34,522 bases of DNA from a virus. Shown here piece after piece: positions 7,962-14,072 of the stretch. Within the stretch, counting starts at the first letter, position 1. Every line of letters begins with the position of its first letter. The translations under genes were made by a program, and so were the position numbers. The DNA lies in IMG/VR virus record IMGVR_UViG_3300020020_000112, positions 1-34,522 of that record. One strand, written 5' to 3'. A model generated the notes under the pieces. That model did no database searches, was not told the origin of the DNA, and worked only from the letters and a program-made list of their open reading frames with translations.

Positions 7962-8091
7962 GAGGATCCTTGATAGTTTGAGGAATTTGCTCAGAACCGG
8001 TGTATTCAAGAATCTGAATAACATCATTCAAAGTCAAATCCTGGCTCTCGCAAGTCTTCAGAAAATGGATGATTTGGTTAAGGGTAAACAT
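7933..8091 (-). CDS. Small helical protein (52 aa)
   Basis: ATG at 8091 has GGAG seven bases upstream and starts one base after the previous stop, so it is preferred to the longer frame reaching 8145. Sequence MFTLNQIIHFLKTCESQDL then LNDVIQILEYTGSEQ is two amphipathic helices. It overlaps the start of the nuclease gene by 29 bases, suggesting coupled translation. No family recognised. Confidence 0.6.
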   Translation of the reverse strand: MFTLNQIIHFLKTCESQDLTLNDVIQILEYTGSEQIPQTIKDPHVFSVSQPV

Positions 8092-8092
8092 T

Positions 8093-8335
8093 CTAGTCTC
8101 CGATTTGAATCTCCTGTAGGGTATCGAATAACTGGTTGAACGCATCGGTGGCCTTCTCCCTATCAGTTACATAAACATCAAGTACAAATCGTTCAATTAA
8201 AGTTTCAACAACGAGAGAACACTTTCTTTCATCTTCAGGATCATGATAGAGCGATGCACTCCATTCATCATTAATCCGCATTGTTTGTTTAAGTGTTCCG
8301 TCGTCGTCGTTTCGTGTTGTCTTTACTAGTGGCAT
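8093..8335 (-). CDS. Hypothetical protein (80 aa)
   Basis: Begins MPLVKTTRNDDDGTLKQT and continues with an alternating hydrophobic pattern (SLVVETLIERFVLDVYV) that suggests a small alpha-beta fold, ending in an acidic helix. AAAGG precedes the ATG. The first 47 bases overlap the tail of a tiny membrane-protein gene in another frame. A CCTGTAGG element lies near its 3' end. No family recognised. Confidence 0.65.
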   Translation of the reverse strand: MPLVKTTRNDDDGTLKQTMRINDEWSASLYHDPEDERKCSLVVETLIERFVLDVYVTDREKATDAFNQLFDTLQEIQIGD

Positions 8336-8426
8336 CAGAACTGAATACCTTTCCCATGATGTAGAAGAATGTCAAATACAGCAGAAGTATAATACAAATG
8401 ACAACTATCACCCAAAGTAACCACAT
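8289..8426 (-). CDS. Single-pass membrane microprotein (45 aa)
   Basis: ATG at 8426 forms TGATG with the stop of the Acb2-like gene. Residues 2-24 are continuously hydrophobic (WLLWVIVVICIILLLYL), an obvious membrane helix, followed by a short polar tail with four consecutive arginines, which would stay in the cytoplasm. It is the only open frame in the otherwise empty 8336-8425 stretch. Function unknown; candidates are a membrane-targeted host-takeover or superinfection-exclusion peptide, with no direct evidence. Confidence 0.6.
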   Translation of the reverse strand: MWLLWVIVVICIILLLYLTFFYIMGKVFSSDATSKDNTKRRRRNT

Positions 8427-8791
8427 CAGGTCTCTAATGCGATACACTTAACAGCGTACATCAAAGATTCTTCTAATTTACGTAGAGCAATGGTTCTCTC
8501 AGGAGTACGATTAGTAAGAGCTATAATGGTAGAAAGGACAGCTTTGTAGTCGTCTCTAATTGTCTCAATTCTCTCGATCTGATCGCCCTCCGGGCGAATA
8601 TTTGTGAAGGATCGAAAGAACTTATCGTAATCGTCATCCAGGTGTTTTACTGTATTTGCCTCCTCTACCTTATCATGCAAAACATCTACAAAATCCTTAG
8701 TATCTCCAGTTTCATCAGGCATCAAGCCAGCATTATCATCATCGGGACGTTCCAATTGAACATCATCTTCATCTGGCACATATTTACCCAT
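8426..8791 (-). CDS. acb2-like: Acb2-like (DUF7681) cyclic-nucleotide sponge, probable anti-CBASS protein
   Basis: 121 aa. Residues about 60-120 follow the Acb2/Vs.4 pattern as I remember it: F-x3-P-x-GDQ, then R-x-E-x-IR, a hydrophobic helix, P-x-R/E, then ALRKLEESLMYAVKCIA, equivalent to the family's A-x3-LE-x-A-x-MWA-x3-IA ending. Acb2 proteins form hexamers that bind cyclic di- and trinucleotides and so starve CBASS effectors of their signal. This copy has an unusual acidic N-terminal extension of about 55 residues, rich in Asp/Glu, where many Acb2 proteins are only about 90-100 aa in total. It sits among small early genes, where anti-defence genes are common. Recognition is from memory of the motif; structure prediction would settle it. 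Confidence 0.72.
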   Translation of the reverse strand: MGKYVPDEDDVQLERPDDDNAGLMPDETGDTKDFVDVLHDKVEEANTVKHLDDDYDKFFRSFTNIRPEGDQIERIETIRDDYKAVLSTIIALTNRTPERTIALRKLEESLMYAVKCIALET

Positions 8792-8794
8792 TGG

Positions 8795-8962
8795 TCATTC
8801 CATCCTTAAGTGTTGTTGGATCATCGCTTCCTTTGGTCCACGAATCTCCGGGTTGGTATTAGATCTAAAATACTTGTGGGCATCCTCTAAAGGATATGTA
8901 ATCCCTGATTTAACTTCCGACATTTTTGGAAATTGCGACAGATATTCATCCCAATGGTCCAT
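8795..8962 (-). CDS. Small hypothetical protein (55 aa)
   Basis: The frame is open to 9019, but ATG at 8962 has GGAAGGACGAG directly upstream, a strong site, and leaves only a 17-base overlap with the previous gene. The product starts MDHWDEYLSQFPKMSEV and contains EDAHKYFRSNTNPEIRGPKE. No family recognised. It is three bases upstream of the Acb2-like gene and probably translated from the same message. Confidence 0.6.
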   Translation of the reverse strand: MDHWDEYLSQFPKMSEVKSGITYPLEDAHKYFRSNTNPEIRGPKEAMIQQHLRME

Positions 8963-9449
8963 CTCGTCCTTCCGGGTGTGGATCATATAAATACTTCCCA
9001 TCAAATTGAAGAAATTCATGTAATTCGTGATCCCACATAAGACCCACGATATCCGCTACTTTATGGCGCCACAAGGATTCGAGTTTTTCTCCATCTAAGT
9101 GCGGGATATACATTTCCATACCAAGAATCTTCCCATAAGTCATTGAAAGACTGCCTGGATCGTAAATATCATCCCACGTTGCTGTCAGTAGAACTGTTGG
9201 GGGTTCGATTGGATTCATTGAGTTCCATGTTACCCTCATCTTGAAATTCTTCGGAAGTCTTGTTCTCTGAACCAGATTCTCCAGAATTGTTTTCAGCGTG
9301 TAATGGTAAGAGAACCTGTTGTTGTCTAGCCCTCTCATTCGGAGAGTGTACTTCAAATCCGATTGTGCCTTTGCCAATTCTTCCGGGCTTAAAATTGATG
9401 TCGACTCGTCCACTGGATTCTTGCAAAATTCTTCTAAGTCGTTTGACAC
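8946..9449 (-). CDS. Hypothetical protein (167 aa)
   Basis: Starts at GTG 9449 with AGAGG six bases upstream. The middle has helical LEEF...SPEELAKAQSDLKYTL and the C-terminal half contains MYIPHLDGEKLESLW and ELHEFLQFDGKYLYDPHPEG, a compact alpha-beta pattern with several histidines. No family recognised. Its first 280 bases are also open in a second frame on the same strand (see 9169-9462), so this segment may encode two proteins. Confidence 0.7.
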   Translation of the reverse strand: MSNDLEEFCKNPVDESTSILSPEELAKAQSDLKYTLRMRGLDNNRFSYHYTLKTILENLVQRTRLPKNFKMRVTWNSMNPIEPPTVLLTATWDDIYDPGSLSMTYGKILGMEMYIPHLDGEKLESLWRHKVADIVGLMWDHELHEFLQFDGKYLYDPHPEGRDGPLG

Positions 9450-9462
9450 GGCTACCTCTCAT
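9169..9462 (-). CDS. Possible overlapping basic/acidic protein (97 aa), alternative frame
   Basis: The ATG at 9462 overlaps the stop of the upstream gene as ATGA, the standard coupling here, and the frame stays open for 97 codons inside the 167-aa gene. The product has a basic start (MRGSRVKRLRRILQESSG), a beta-like DINFKPGRIGKGTIGFEV and then a Ser/Glu/Asn-rich tail. Third-codon bases are more A/T-rich in this frame than in the overlapping one, as expected for true coding here. The weak ribosome binding site argues against it. It is kept as a candidate, not as a firm gene. Confidence 0.35.
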   Translation of the reverse strand: MRGSRVKRLRRILQESSGRVDINFKPGRIGKGTIGFEVHSPNERARQQQVLLPLHAENNSGESGSENKTSEEFQDEGNMELNESNRTPNSSTDSNVG

Positions 9463-9722
9463 GAATTGCTCGCATCTGTAAATTTTCCAGTAGTTCTACC
9501 AGGCCATGTATACGATCCATAGGAAGTAATGAAGGCTTCATATAAATCGTTACCTCTGGGATCATGTTTTCCATATTGTCTTTGAAAGAGGTTGTAATCA
9601 AATCTTCCGTAATCCACACCATTATCTACTCTCCGTAAATTAATGGGCGTTCCAGGAGGAAGAATTTCATCGGGAACGATTACTTCCCGCTGCGGCTCGT
9701 TTCCTGGCATTAAGCTTTTCAT
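9459..9722 (-). CDS. Hypothetical protein (87 aa)
   Basis: Rich in Pro, Gly and aromatic residues: EILPPGTPINLRRVDNG, YGRFDYNLFQRQYGKHDP and a C-terminal TWPGRTTGKFTDAS. It overlaps the upstream 83-aa gene by 56 bases. Two starts, at 9722 and 9710, are equally plausible; neither has a strong ribosome binding site. No family recognised. Confidence 0.6.
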   Translation of the reverse strand: MKSLMPGNEPQREVIVPDEILPPGTPINLRRVDNGVDYGRFDYNLFQRQYGKHDPRGNDLYEAFITSYGSYTWPGRTTGKFTDASNS

Positions 9723-9918
9723 CTACGTCTACTCTCAGATAGTTGTCTCTGCTTACGTAACTAGTCAATAATAGCAATTCACTGTATAGCTCAGGATTTC
9801 CTCTGAGGTATGATTTAGCTTGCACAGTGAATTCATCTTTACAAGCACAATTATACCCATGAGTAGGATTCTCTGCGGCGTGTTTAGCCATTGCATGAAG
9901 TGCATCATCTATGTTCAT
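9667..9918 (-). CDS. Hypothetical protein (83 aa)
   Basis: ATG at 9918 lies three bases after the tRNA-Arg 3' end; the open frame running upstream through the tRNA is not used as coding. The product starts MNIDDALHAMAKHAAENPTH, has a CAC pair, then a helical LYSELLLLTSYV segment and a basic Ala/Arg/Ser-rich C-terminus. No family recognised. Confidence 0.6.
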   Translation of the reverse strand: MNIDDALHAMAKHAAENPTHGYNCACKDEFTVQAKSYLRGNPELYSELLLLTSYVSRDNYLRVDVDEKLNARKRAAAGSNRSR

Positions 9919-9920
9919 AG

Positions 9921-9993
9921 TGCGTTCGACGGGATTTGAACCCACAACAAAGAGATTAGAAGCCTCTTGCTCTATCCATTGAGCTACGAACGC
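9921..9993 (-). tRNA. tRNA-Arg (anticodon UCU)
   Basis: The minus strand folds as a complete 73-nt cloverleaf. The acceptor stem is GCGTTCG with CGAACGC; the D arm is GCTC/GAGC; the anticodon stem is AGAGG/TCTCT with loop CTTCTAA, giving anticodon TCT; the T arm is GTGGG/CCCGT with loop TTCAAAT. The two outer T-stem pairs are G-U wobbles. The discriminator is A and no CCA is encoded, so the host must add it. It reads AGA/AGG, codons frequent in this AT-leaning phage. It lies in a gap between two small genes and would be cut from their transcript. Confidence 0.93.
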
Positions 9994-10012
9994 GCCCCAC
10001 AAATTGCGACCG

Positions 10013-10210
10013 TTATACTCCGAACCAGACTATATTCCGATCCCTTAAACGCTCTACCTGAACAGAAACAATAACTTCATATACTGTTTCAGGTTCCTTT
10101 TGCGTACTAAAAAATGCAGGAGATTCTTTTTCGTGAGCATGCATTACTTCAACATTACCGACATTAGCTTGAGCTTGAGCTAGTTCGATTATTAGATCAG
10201 AAATTCTCAT
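10013..10210 (-). CDS. Small conserved-type phage protein (65 aa)
   Basis: ATG at 10210 has GAAAGG ten bases upstream and is preferred to the start at 10243. The N-terminus MRISDLIIELAQAQANVGNVEV resembles a widespread group of small phage proteins that begin with a leucine-rich helix followed by GNVEV or GDLEV and a strand-rich remainder. Their function is not known. It is the first gene after the 10211-10489 gap. A TATAAT at 10226-10231 overlaps its leader. Confidence 0.6.
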   Translation of the reverse strand: MRISDLIIELAQAQANVGNVEVMHAHEKESPAFFSTQKEPETVYEVIVSVQVERLRDRNIVWFGV

Positions 10211-10489
10211 AGCGGTCAACCTTTCATTATACAAAAACGACAAATTAGGACAATCAATAGTATAAGTTAACTACTGACTGTCCTTAGAATAACTCGGCGC
10301 AGAGTACTTCCTGTAGGATGAAAGGTAGAAATTTTCCTACTAACCATCCCCGATTTAAACGTACTTGATCTGCCTTAACGACTTCGGGTTAGAGTGCCGA
10401 GAGAAAAAAGGAGCCTTTTAAAGTCTTGCTCAGGACTTCATCACAAGTTCAATCAAAGACTCACAGGGAATCTCCGAGAACTTGCAAGA
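10211..10489. other. Intergenic region (279 bp) with a CCTGTAGG element and foldable segments
   Basis: No convincing gene was found on either strand. On the minus strand, downstream of the 283-aa gene, there is a 6-bp hairpin (10421-10438) and a run of six T (10404-10409) some 11 bases later, a weak terminator candidate. A CCTGTAGG element at 10310-10317 adjoins a nested hairpin (GGATG/CATCC at 10316-10349 enclosing GTAG/CTAC). A TTGTCC-N16-TATAAT promoter-like pair (10226-10253) lies just before the 65-aa gene, but would leave almost no leader. A 26-codon frame starting MVSRKISTFHP is too weak to call. Confidence 0.5.
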
Positions 10490-11341
10490 TTAACTGGTTG
10501 ACGTTGAATCCTCATCATCATCATCGGTTGAATCATCATCGTCATCATCTTCTGGCTTCTCAGGAACATCCGTATCCTCAGCAGTAGGAATAAAGCCAGA
10601 AAGAACAGTTGAACCATTAGGCATGGTAACTGAAAGCTTTCCATCCTTCGGAGCCTTCGTATCAACCTTTGCATCTTGAAGATACTTAGTGAGATTAGTT
10701 GAAGGAGAAACAGAAACTTCCTCTTCCAAACCAGTTTCACGAGACTTCTTCGTCTTCTTTGTCTCGACGAAACCGAGCATCTCAGCAAGATCCTTGTACT
10801 TAGGTTGAGGATCAAGAATCGTGCCGTCAATTGCCCAAACCATCTTGGACATTGCTCTTTGTCCACGCTTGCCAATTGCGCCACGACGAGCCTTTGGCAT
10901 TGCCAATTCAACTCCGTCCATTGTTTCAGCAAGGAAAACAATCTGCTTAATTTGCTGATACAATTCCGAACGCTGCTTACCAAGAACTTCAGCTTCTGCC
11001 TCAGTAATAAGAGGCTCAACCTTTGGTGCAGCTTCCACAAGAGTTGCGACTGTCTTATCCATCTGCTCCTTGAATGCAGTATTCAAAGACTTGATGATGC
11101 CATAAACAACACCAACTAGTTGTGCCTCATCCAAGTTCTTCAGTTGAACAATTGTGTCATCAATTCCCTGAGAAGTGATTTCCTTATTCTGCTCAACAAG
11201 CTCGTTAACAACCTTTGTACGAGTTGCGGCATCCGAATCCTGCAATGAATCCAACTTCTCATCAATTGAATTAATTGCAGAGTTCACCTTATCATACATC
11301 GGCTGAACAGCAGTTACCTTTGTTTCAGCAACATCCGTCAT
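10490..11341 (-). CDS. Coiled-coil protein with acidic C-terminal tail (283 aa)
   Basis: ATG at 11341 has AAGGA eight bases upstream; an ATG nine bases earlier lies too close to the site. Residues about 1-140 are heptad-like coiled coil (VNSAINSIDEKLDSLQD, LYQQIKQIVFLAE). A central RRGAIGKRGQRAMSKMVW segment is basic. The last 20 residues are nearly all Asp, Ser and Thr. It stands alone between two non-coding gaps, suggesting its own transcription unit and substantial expression. No family recognised. An acidic tail is also a feature of the paralogues at 19955-20963, without other visible similarity. Confidence 0.8.
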   Translation of the reverse strand: MTDVAETKVTAVQPMYDKVNSAINSIDEKLDSLQDSDAATRTKVVNELVEQNKEITSQGIDDTIVQLKNLDEAQLVGVVYGIIKSLNTAFKEQMDKTVATLVEAAPKVEPLITEAEAEVLGKQRSELYQQIKQIVFLAETMDGVELAMPKARRGAIGKRGQRAMSKMVWAIDGTILDPQPKYKDLAEMLGFVETKKTKKSRETGLEEEVSVSPSTNLTKYLQDAKVDTKAPKDGKLSVTMPNGSTVLSGFIPTAEDTDVPEKPEDDDDDDSTDDDDEDSTSTS

Positions 11342-11492
11342 TTCAATCATTCCTTTGTTTGTGTGTTTGTTTCTTTAGACCGAGTGGTCCTCGCAGACTC
11401 CACTAGCATACATTTCAAGTATCAATGCAAGACATTTCTGACACTTGCCAGCTATCGAATCCGCATAGGGTACAGCTATGGGTTATCCACAC

Positions 11493-11861
11493 CTACAGGA
11501 GATTGGAGAGATCATTTTCAATTCTCGATTCTCCTTTATCTGTTTGTATGTCAGCTAATTTATGGCAAGAAGAACATCGCCAATTAAGATCCTCTACGTC
11601 GTTATCTTGTAAATCTTTACTTTCATGATCTGCTTGCAAAGCTTGAGGAGATAATACACGCAACTCAGTTGGCCATATTTCATCAAAGAAAGCGGGTGCA
11701 TCCTTTGGTGGTCTCGTTGTAGTTTTACCACAACTATGATATGATCCAAAAGTGTCGGTATAGCCAACACACTTGAATTCAATTCTTGCGTTATATAACG
11801 CACGCCGTGCTTTTCTTCTTCCCGTAGAACGCCAATCAACGATTGTTTCATCTTTTGCCAT
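11493..11861 (-). CDS. HNH endonuclease
   Basis: 122 aa. The core LQADHESKDLQDNDVEDLNW followed by CSSCHKLAD gives the HNH signature (DH, central N, final H), with the CSSC pair and an earlier CVGY...SCGK pair binding a structural zinc. It is about the size of a free-standing phage HNH nuclease, which may be a homing enzyme or a packaging/DNA-processing factor. The terminase is far away in the other arm, so a homing or host-DNA role is more likely than packaging. A CCTGTAGG element sits at its stop codon. Confidence 0.85.
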   Translation of the reverse strand: MAKDETIVDWRSTGRRKARRALYNARIEFKCVGYTDTFGSYHSCGKTTTRPPKDAPAFFDEIWPTELRVLSPQALQADHESKDLQDNDVEDLNWRCSSCHKLADIQTDKGESRIENDLSNLL

Positions 11862-11864
11862 CTT

Positions 11865-12065
11865 TCATTTATCCAAAGTTATAACTATAGGAAAACAAGG
11901 AATCAGACATATATAGATTTTAAGAAATTCCCTGCCCCATCGACCATCTTTTATTTTCTTATAATAGGTAGGATGTTTGTATCCATAACCTAATACAGAC
12001 CAAGATGAATTCCAATACACACCTATCCAACAATCTCTTTTCTCAAATTTAAATTGAATTTTCAT
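11865..12065 (-). CDS. Small conserved-type phage protein (66 aa)
   Basis: ATG at 12065 forms TAATG with the upstream stop and has AAGAAG nine bases before it. The N-terminus MKIQFKFEKRDCWIGVYW resembles a short family common in tailed phages (FEKRDxWIGxYW). The C-terminal LKIYICLIPCFPIVIT is hydrophobic enough to contact a membrane. Function unknown. Confidence 0.65.
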   Translation of the reverse strand: MKIQFKFEKRDCWIGVYWNSSWSVLGYGYKHPTYYKKIKDGRWGREFLKIYICLIPCFPIVITLDK

Positions 12066-12211
12066 TACATACCATTCTTCTTGAGCCATTTTTGACAATG
12101 CCAACAAGATACTAGTCTAGCGTTTCTGGTGTAAATTAATCCTTTACGAAATACACCGCATACTCCGCTAGGAAATGAATACTTCAGACTTTCGTAGTGT
12201 GCTTTGCTCAC
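12065..12211 (-). CDS. Cysteine-containing microprotein (48 aa)
   Basis: GTG start at 12211 with AAGGA six bases upstream, stop coupled to the next gene as TAATG. It contains Cys18 and a C-terminal CWHCQKWL pair, compatible with a small zinc knuckle. It accounts for the 12066-12213 stretch. The protein is strongly basic. No family recognised. Confidence 0.65.
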   Translation of the reverse strand: MSKAHYESLKYSFPSGVCGVFRKGLIYTRNARLVSCWHCQKWLKKNGM

Positions 12212-12213
12212 GT

Positions 12214-12528
12214 TCAGTCCTTAAAAAAGCCGGATCTACGTAATGGATTTGGGTACTTCTTTTCACGCATATCATCTATCTGTTGTCTTACTTTATCGCG
12301 ACTGCTAATTGAATCATGATATGTATCATCTGGGGATCCATTATCAGGATCGTATTCTTCTGGATGTTCAGGTCGTTCCAGTTCTTTAGTAGTATCTGGA
12401 TCAATTCCATGTTCTATAAAATCCGTTCCACCGCAGCTATCACAACGGCCGTTAATATTATATACCGCACGTCCGTTCTCGTACCAACAATTAGAGCAAA
12501 TAGTTGTCGGAGTGAATTCATCAGGCAT
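12214..12528 (-). CDS. Zinc-ribbon protein (104 aa)
   Basis: The N-terminus has CSNC and CDSCGG separated by 14 residues, a classic four-cysteine zinc ribbon. The C-terminal half is acidic then basic and probably disordered (PEHPEEYDPDNG), ending YPNPLRRSGFFKD. The stop lies three bases before the next GTG. Possible nucleic-acid or protein binder; no specific family. Confidence 0.7.
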   Translation of the reverse strand: MPDEFTPTTICSNCWYENGRAVYNINGRCDSCGGTDFIEHGIDPDTTKELERPEHPEEYDPDNGSPDDTYHDSISSRDKVRQQIDDMREKKYPNPLRRSGFFKD

Positions 12529-12721
12529 TATTAATCACCTTTTCTCGCACATCTTCTCTACGAACTGAGAATAACTTTCCATTCACATCAAAGGAAGGAT
12601 ATAATTCTTCATTACCCCGTCCGGGTTTATAGATGCCAGCAAACCTCTTGCTACCATAATAGCATATATACATTTTACCTGCTATCAATTCCTCATCTAA
12701 TTCTACTTCTCTAGCTTGCAT
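12521..12721 (-). CDS. Small hypothetical protein (66 aa)
   Basis: Begins MQAREVELDEELIAGKMY and has a beta-rich middle (YICYYGSKRFAGIY, GKLFSVRREDV), suggesting an SH3- or OB-like small barrel, though this is impression only. It overlaps neighbours on both sides by 8-11 bases. No family recognised. Confidence 0.65.
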   Translation of the reverse strand: MQAREVELDEELIAGKMYICYYGSKRFAGIYKPGRGNEELYPSFDVNGKLFSVRREDVREKVINNA

Positions 12722-12839
12722 TTTTTCTACACTCCTTACAAGTTGCCCATTTAGGGTCTTTAGCTATATGTGTCTTACGTTCTATTCTTAAACCACATTT
12801 AGTATACAGGGTTAATCTTATATGACTGGGTCCACTCAT
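12711..12839 (-). CDS. Zinc-knuckle microprotein (42 aa)
   Basis: ATG at 12839 with GGAG 11 bases upstream; ends at TAG 12711. Cys15 and a C-terminal CKEC pair within a very basic sequence (LRIERKTHIAKD) suggest metal and nucleic-acid binding. It overlaps the following start by 11 bases and fills an otherwise empty gap, which supports it as a gene despite its size. Confidence 0.6.
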   Translation of the reverse strand: MSGPSHIRLTLYTKCGLRIERKTHIAKDPKWATCKECRKNAS

Positions 12840-12841
12840 AG

Positions 12842-13018
12842 TTAGGCTTCTCCTGCATATATGGCATATACTGTGCCGTTAATAAAAAACCACTCGTATA
12901 AATATCTAACTCCCCATCGTTCACCAACTAGTACTTCTAGATGCTTACCAATGATAGGAACTTCCTGAGTATCTATAGGCCCGCCAAAAGCAATGGCATG
13001 TGTCTGGTTAGACATCAT
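12842..13018 (-). CDS. Small protein sharing an N-terminal motif with the 1550-1741 gene (58 aa)
   Basis: ATG at 13018 has GGAGG nine bases upstream. The N-terminus MMSNQTHAIAFGGPIDTQEVP matches FGPPIDTRKVP at the start of the zinc-knuckle protein at 1550-1741, but the rest differs: here a beta-rich, cysteine-free WGVRYLYEWFFINGTVYAIY. The shared module suggests a common ancestor or a common targeting peptide. Confidence 0.65.
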   Translation of the reverse strand: MMSNQTHAIAFGGPIDTQEVPIIGKHLEVLVGERWGVRYLYEWFFINGTVYAIYAGEA

Positions 13019-13217
13019 TTTTCTCTGCCTCCAGGAGGAAATCATTGAGCCGTTGTAATAAGTTAAGCAACCAAGACGCTGCTATCATTAGCTCAGTACT
13101 TGTTGCTCTATTTAATAGGAAAGGATATGCTTTTAATACCTTTTCCTTCTTCAAGAACTCCATGAATAAGTCTTCCGTGATAGGAAGATTACTCACTACC
13201 TTTCGTCGTGTAGCCAT
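13008..13217 (-). CDS. Small helical protein (69 aa)
   Basis: AAAGGA seven bases before ATG 13217. The sequence is largely helical: ITEDLFMEFLKKEKVLKAYP and LMIAASWLLNLLQRLNDFLL. It overlaps the next gene by 11 bases. No family recognised. Confidence 0.65.
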   Translation of the reverse strand: MATRRKVVSNLPITEDLFMEFLKKEKVLKAYPFLLNRATSTELMIAASWLLNLLQRLNDFLLEAEKNDV

Positions 13218-13227
13218 TACAATCCTT

Positions 13228-13611
13228 TCAATCTAAAGTAAAATCTAATCGTACAGATACCAAAGGAGGAATCTTCTCACTATAAAGATACCCCCAAGCA
13301 AGATAAAACTCACGAGAATGCCGTTCTTCGACATTATATCCGACCAAGTGACAATATCTATCCCTGGTGCAACGCTCGAATACTGTATGATTGTGCAGAA
13401 CAATAGACTTCGCAAAATCAAATGCCGGTACTTCTGTAGGAAAAAATACGTTAACAAATACAACATTGCGATCTTTACGCCAATTGGTACTTTCAACTGG
13501 ACGATTTTGGTATATGAAGATATCATCCCCAACATTGGATCTACCTTTCTTCGACTTCGTAAATCCCCGCAGTAATTCAGCGTTGGCGGCAATTAGGTCC
13601 GAAACGTCCAT
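13228..13611 (-). CDS. Hypothetical protein (127 aa)
   Basis: ATG at 13611 is chosen because AGGA lies seven bases upstream; the longer frame from 13647 has no such site. Notably the ribosome binding site is part of a CCTGTAGGA copy of the dispersed element. The product begins MDVSDLIAANAELLRGFTKS and has a hydrophobic beta core (RNVVFVNVFFP, HSREFYLAWGYLYS). No family recognised. Confidence 0.65.
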   Translation of the reverse strand: MDVSDLIAANAELLRGFTKSKKGRSNVGDDIFIYQNRPVESTNWRKDRNVVFVNVFFPTEVPAFDFAKSIVLHNHTVFERCTRDRYCHLVGYNVEERHSREFYLAWGYLYSEKIPPLVSVRLDFTLD

Positions 13612-13825
13612 GATCCGTCCTACAGGGGTTATTCTTAGGGTCATCAATACACTGAATCTTGTTACACATCAAACAACGCAGAATTCTAATGGGTGGGTTA
13701 TACACATACTCCCAATGCTCTCTATGGAAACTATCGCATATCCAATCCATAAAGATAGACCAAAGCGGGATTCTCTTGCGTCCGAACATATATCCATCCT
13801 TAAAGCTCATATCCATAGGTTTCAT
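13577..13825 (-). CDS. Cysteine-rich hypothetical protein (82 aa)
   Basis: The ATG at 13825 overlaps the upstream stop as ATGA, which fixes the start although the frame is open to 13885. It has aromatic-rich PLWSIFMDWICDSFHREHWE, then CLMCNKIQC and two later cysteines, a probable metal site. The end overlaps the next gene by 35 bases. No family recognised. Confidence 0.6.
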   Translation of the reverse strand: MKPMDMSFKDGYMFGRKRIPLWSIFMDWICDSFHREHWEYVYNPPIRILRCLMCNKIQCIDDPKNNPCRTDHGRFGPNCRQR

Positions 13826-13965
13826 GACACTGAATTCCAATGAATCATCAATACAATTGCAATTAATAAAGAGGCTATGAAACATATGTATATTTTGGTG
13901 TAGAACCTATCTATTCTTTTATGCTCCTCTTGCCGCATCTTCTCTAATTCGCAGGCCCAGCACAT
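13822..13965 (-). CDS. Membrane microprotein with N-terminal CxxC (47 aa)
   Basis: ATG at 13965 forms TGATG with the previous stop, and the end couples to the next gene as ATGA. It starts MCWACELEKMRQEEHKRI, a CxxC plus charged helix, then a membrane helix at about 24-41 (IYICFIASLLIAIVLM). Coupling at both ends makes it a confident small gene. Function unknown. Confidence 0.65.
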   Translation of the reverse strand: MCWACELEKMRQEEHKRIDRFYTKIYICFIASLLIAIVLMIHWNSVS

Positions 13966-14072
13966 CAGTTATCCTTATATCTAGTAAGTCGAGCGAATAG
14001 AATAGTAAATATTAACACGCACACAGCAAAGAACCCAATAGCGTGATTTACGGATATTGCTAGCGTGCCCAT
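13965..14072 (-). CDS. Membrane microprotein (35 aa)
   Basis: ATG at 14072 has AAGGAG five bases upstream, among the strongest sites in this arm. Residues 10-27 form one membrane helix (AIGFFAVCVLIFTILF), followed by a basic end LTRYKDN. It overlaps the upstream stop by 13 bases and couples to the next gene as TGATG. With the following gene it forms a pair of tiny membrane proteins. Confidence 0.65.
   Translation of the reverse strand: MGTLAISVNHAIGFFAVCVLIFTILFARLTRYKDN

Noticed and set aside
10226-10253. TATAAT with TTGTCC at 16 bases as a promoter
   Set aside because: Would start about nine bases before the ATG and overlap the ribosome site; kept only as a note in the intergenic entry.
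10270-10350. 26-codon frame MVSRKISTFHP on the minus strand
   Set aside because: No good ribosome site and no coupling with neighbours.
10453-11040. 195-codon minus-strand frame overlapping the 283-aa coiled-coil gene
   Set aside because: Composition (long Leu/Arg/Met runs) is typical of a shadow of a repetitive acidic gene, and it has no ribosome site.
11594-11851. 85-codon frame inside the HNH gene
   Set aside because: Shadow of the HNH frame, whose zinc and catalytic motifs are intact.
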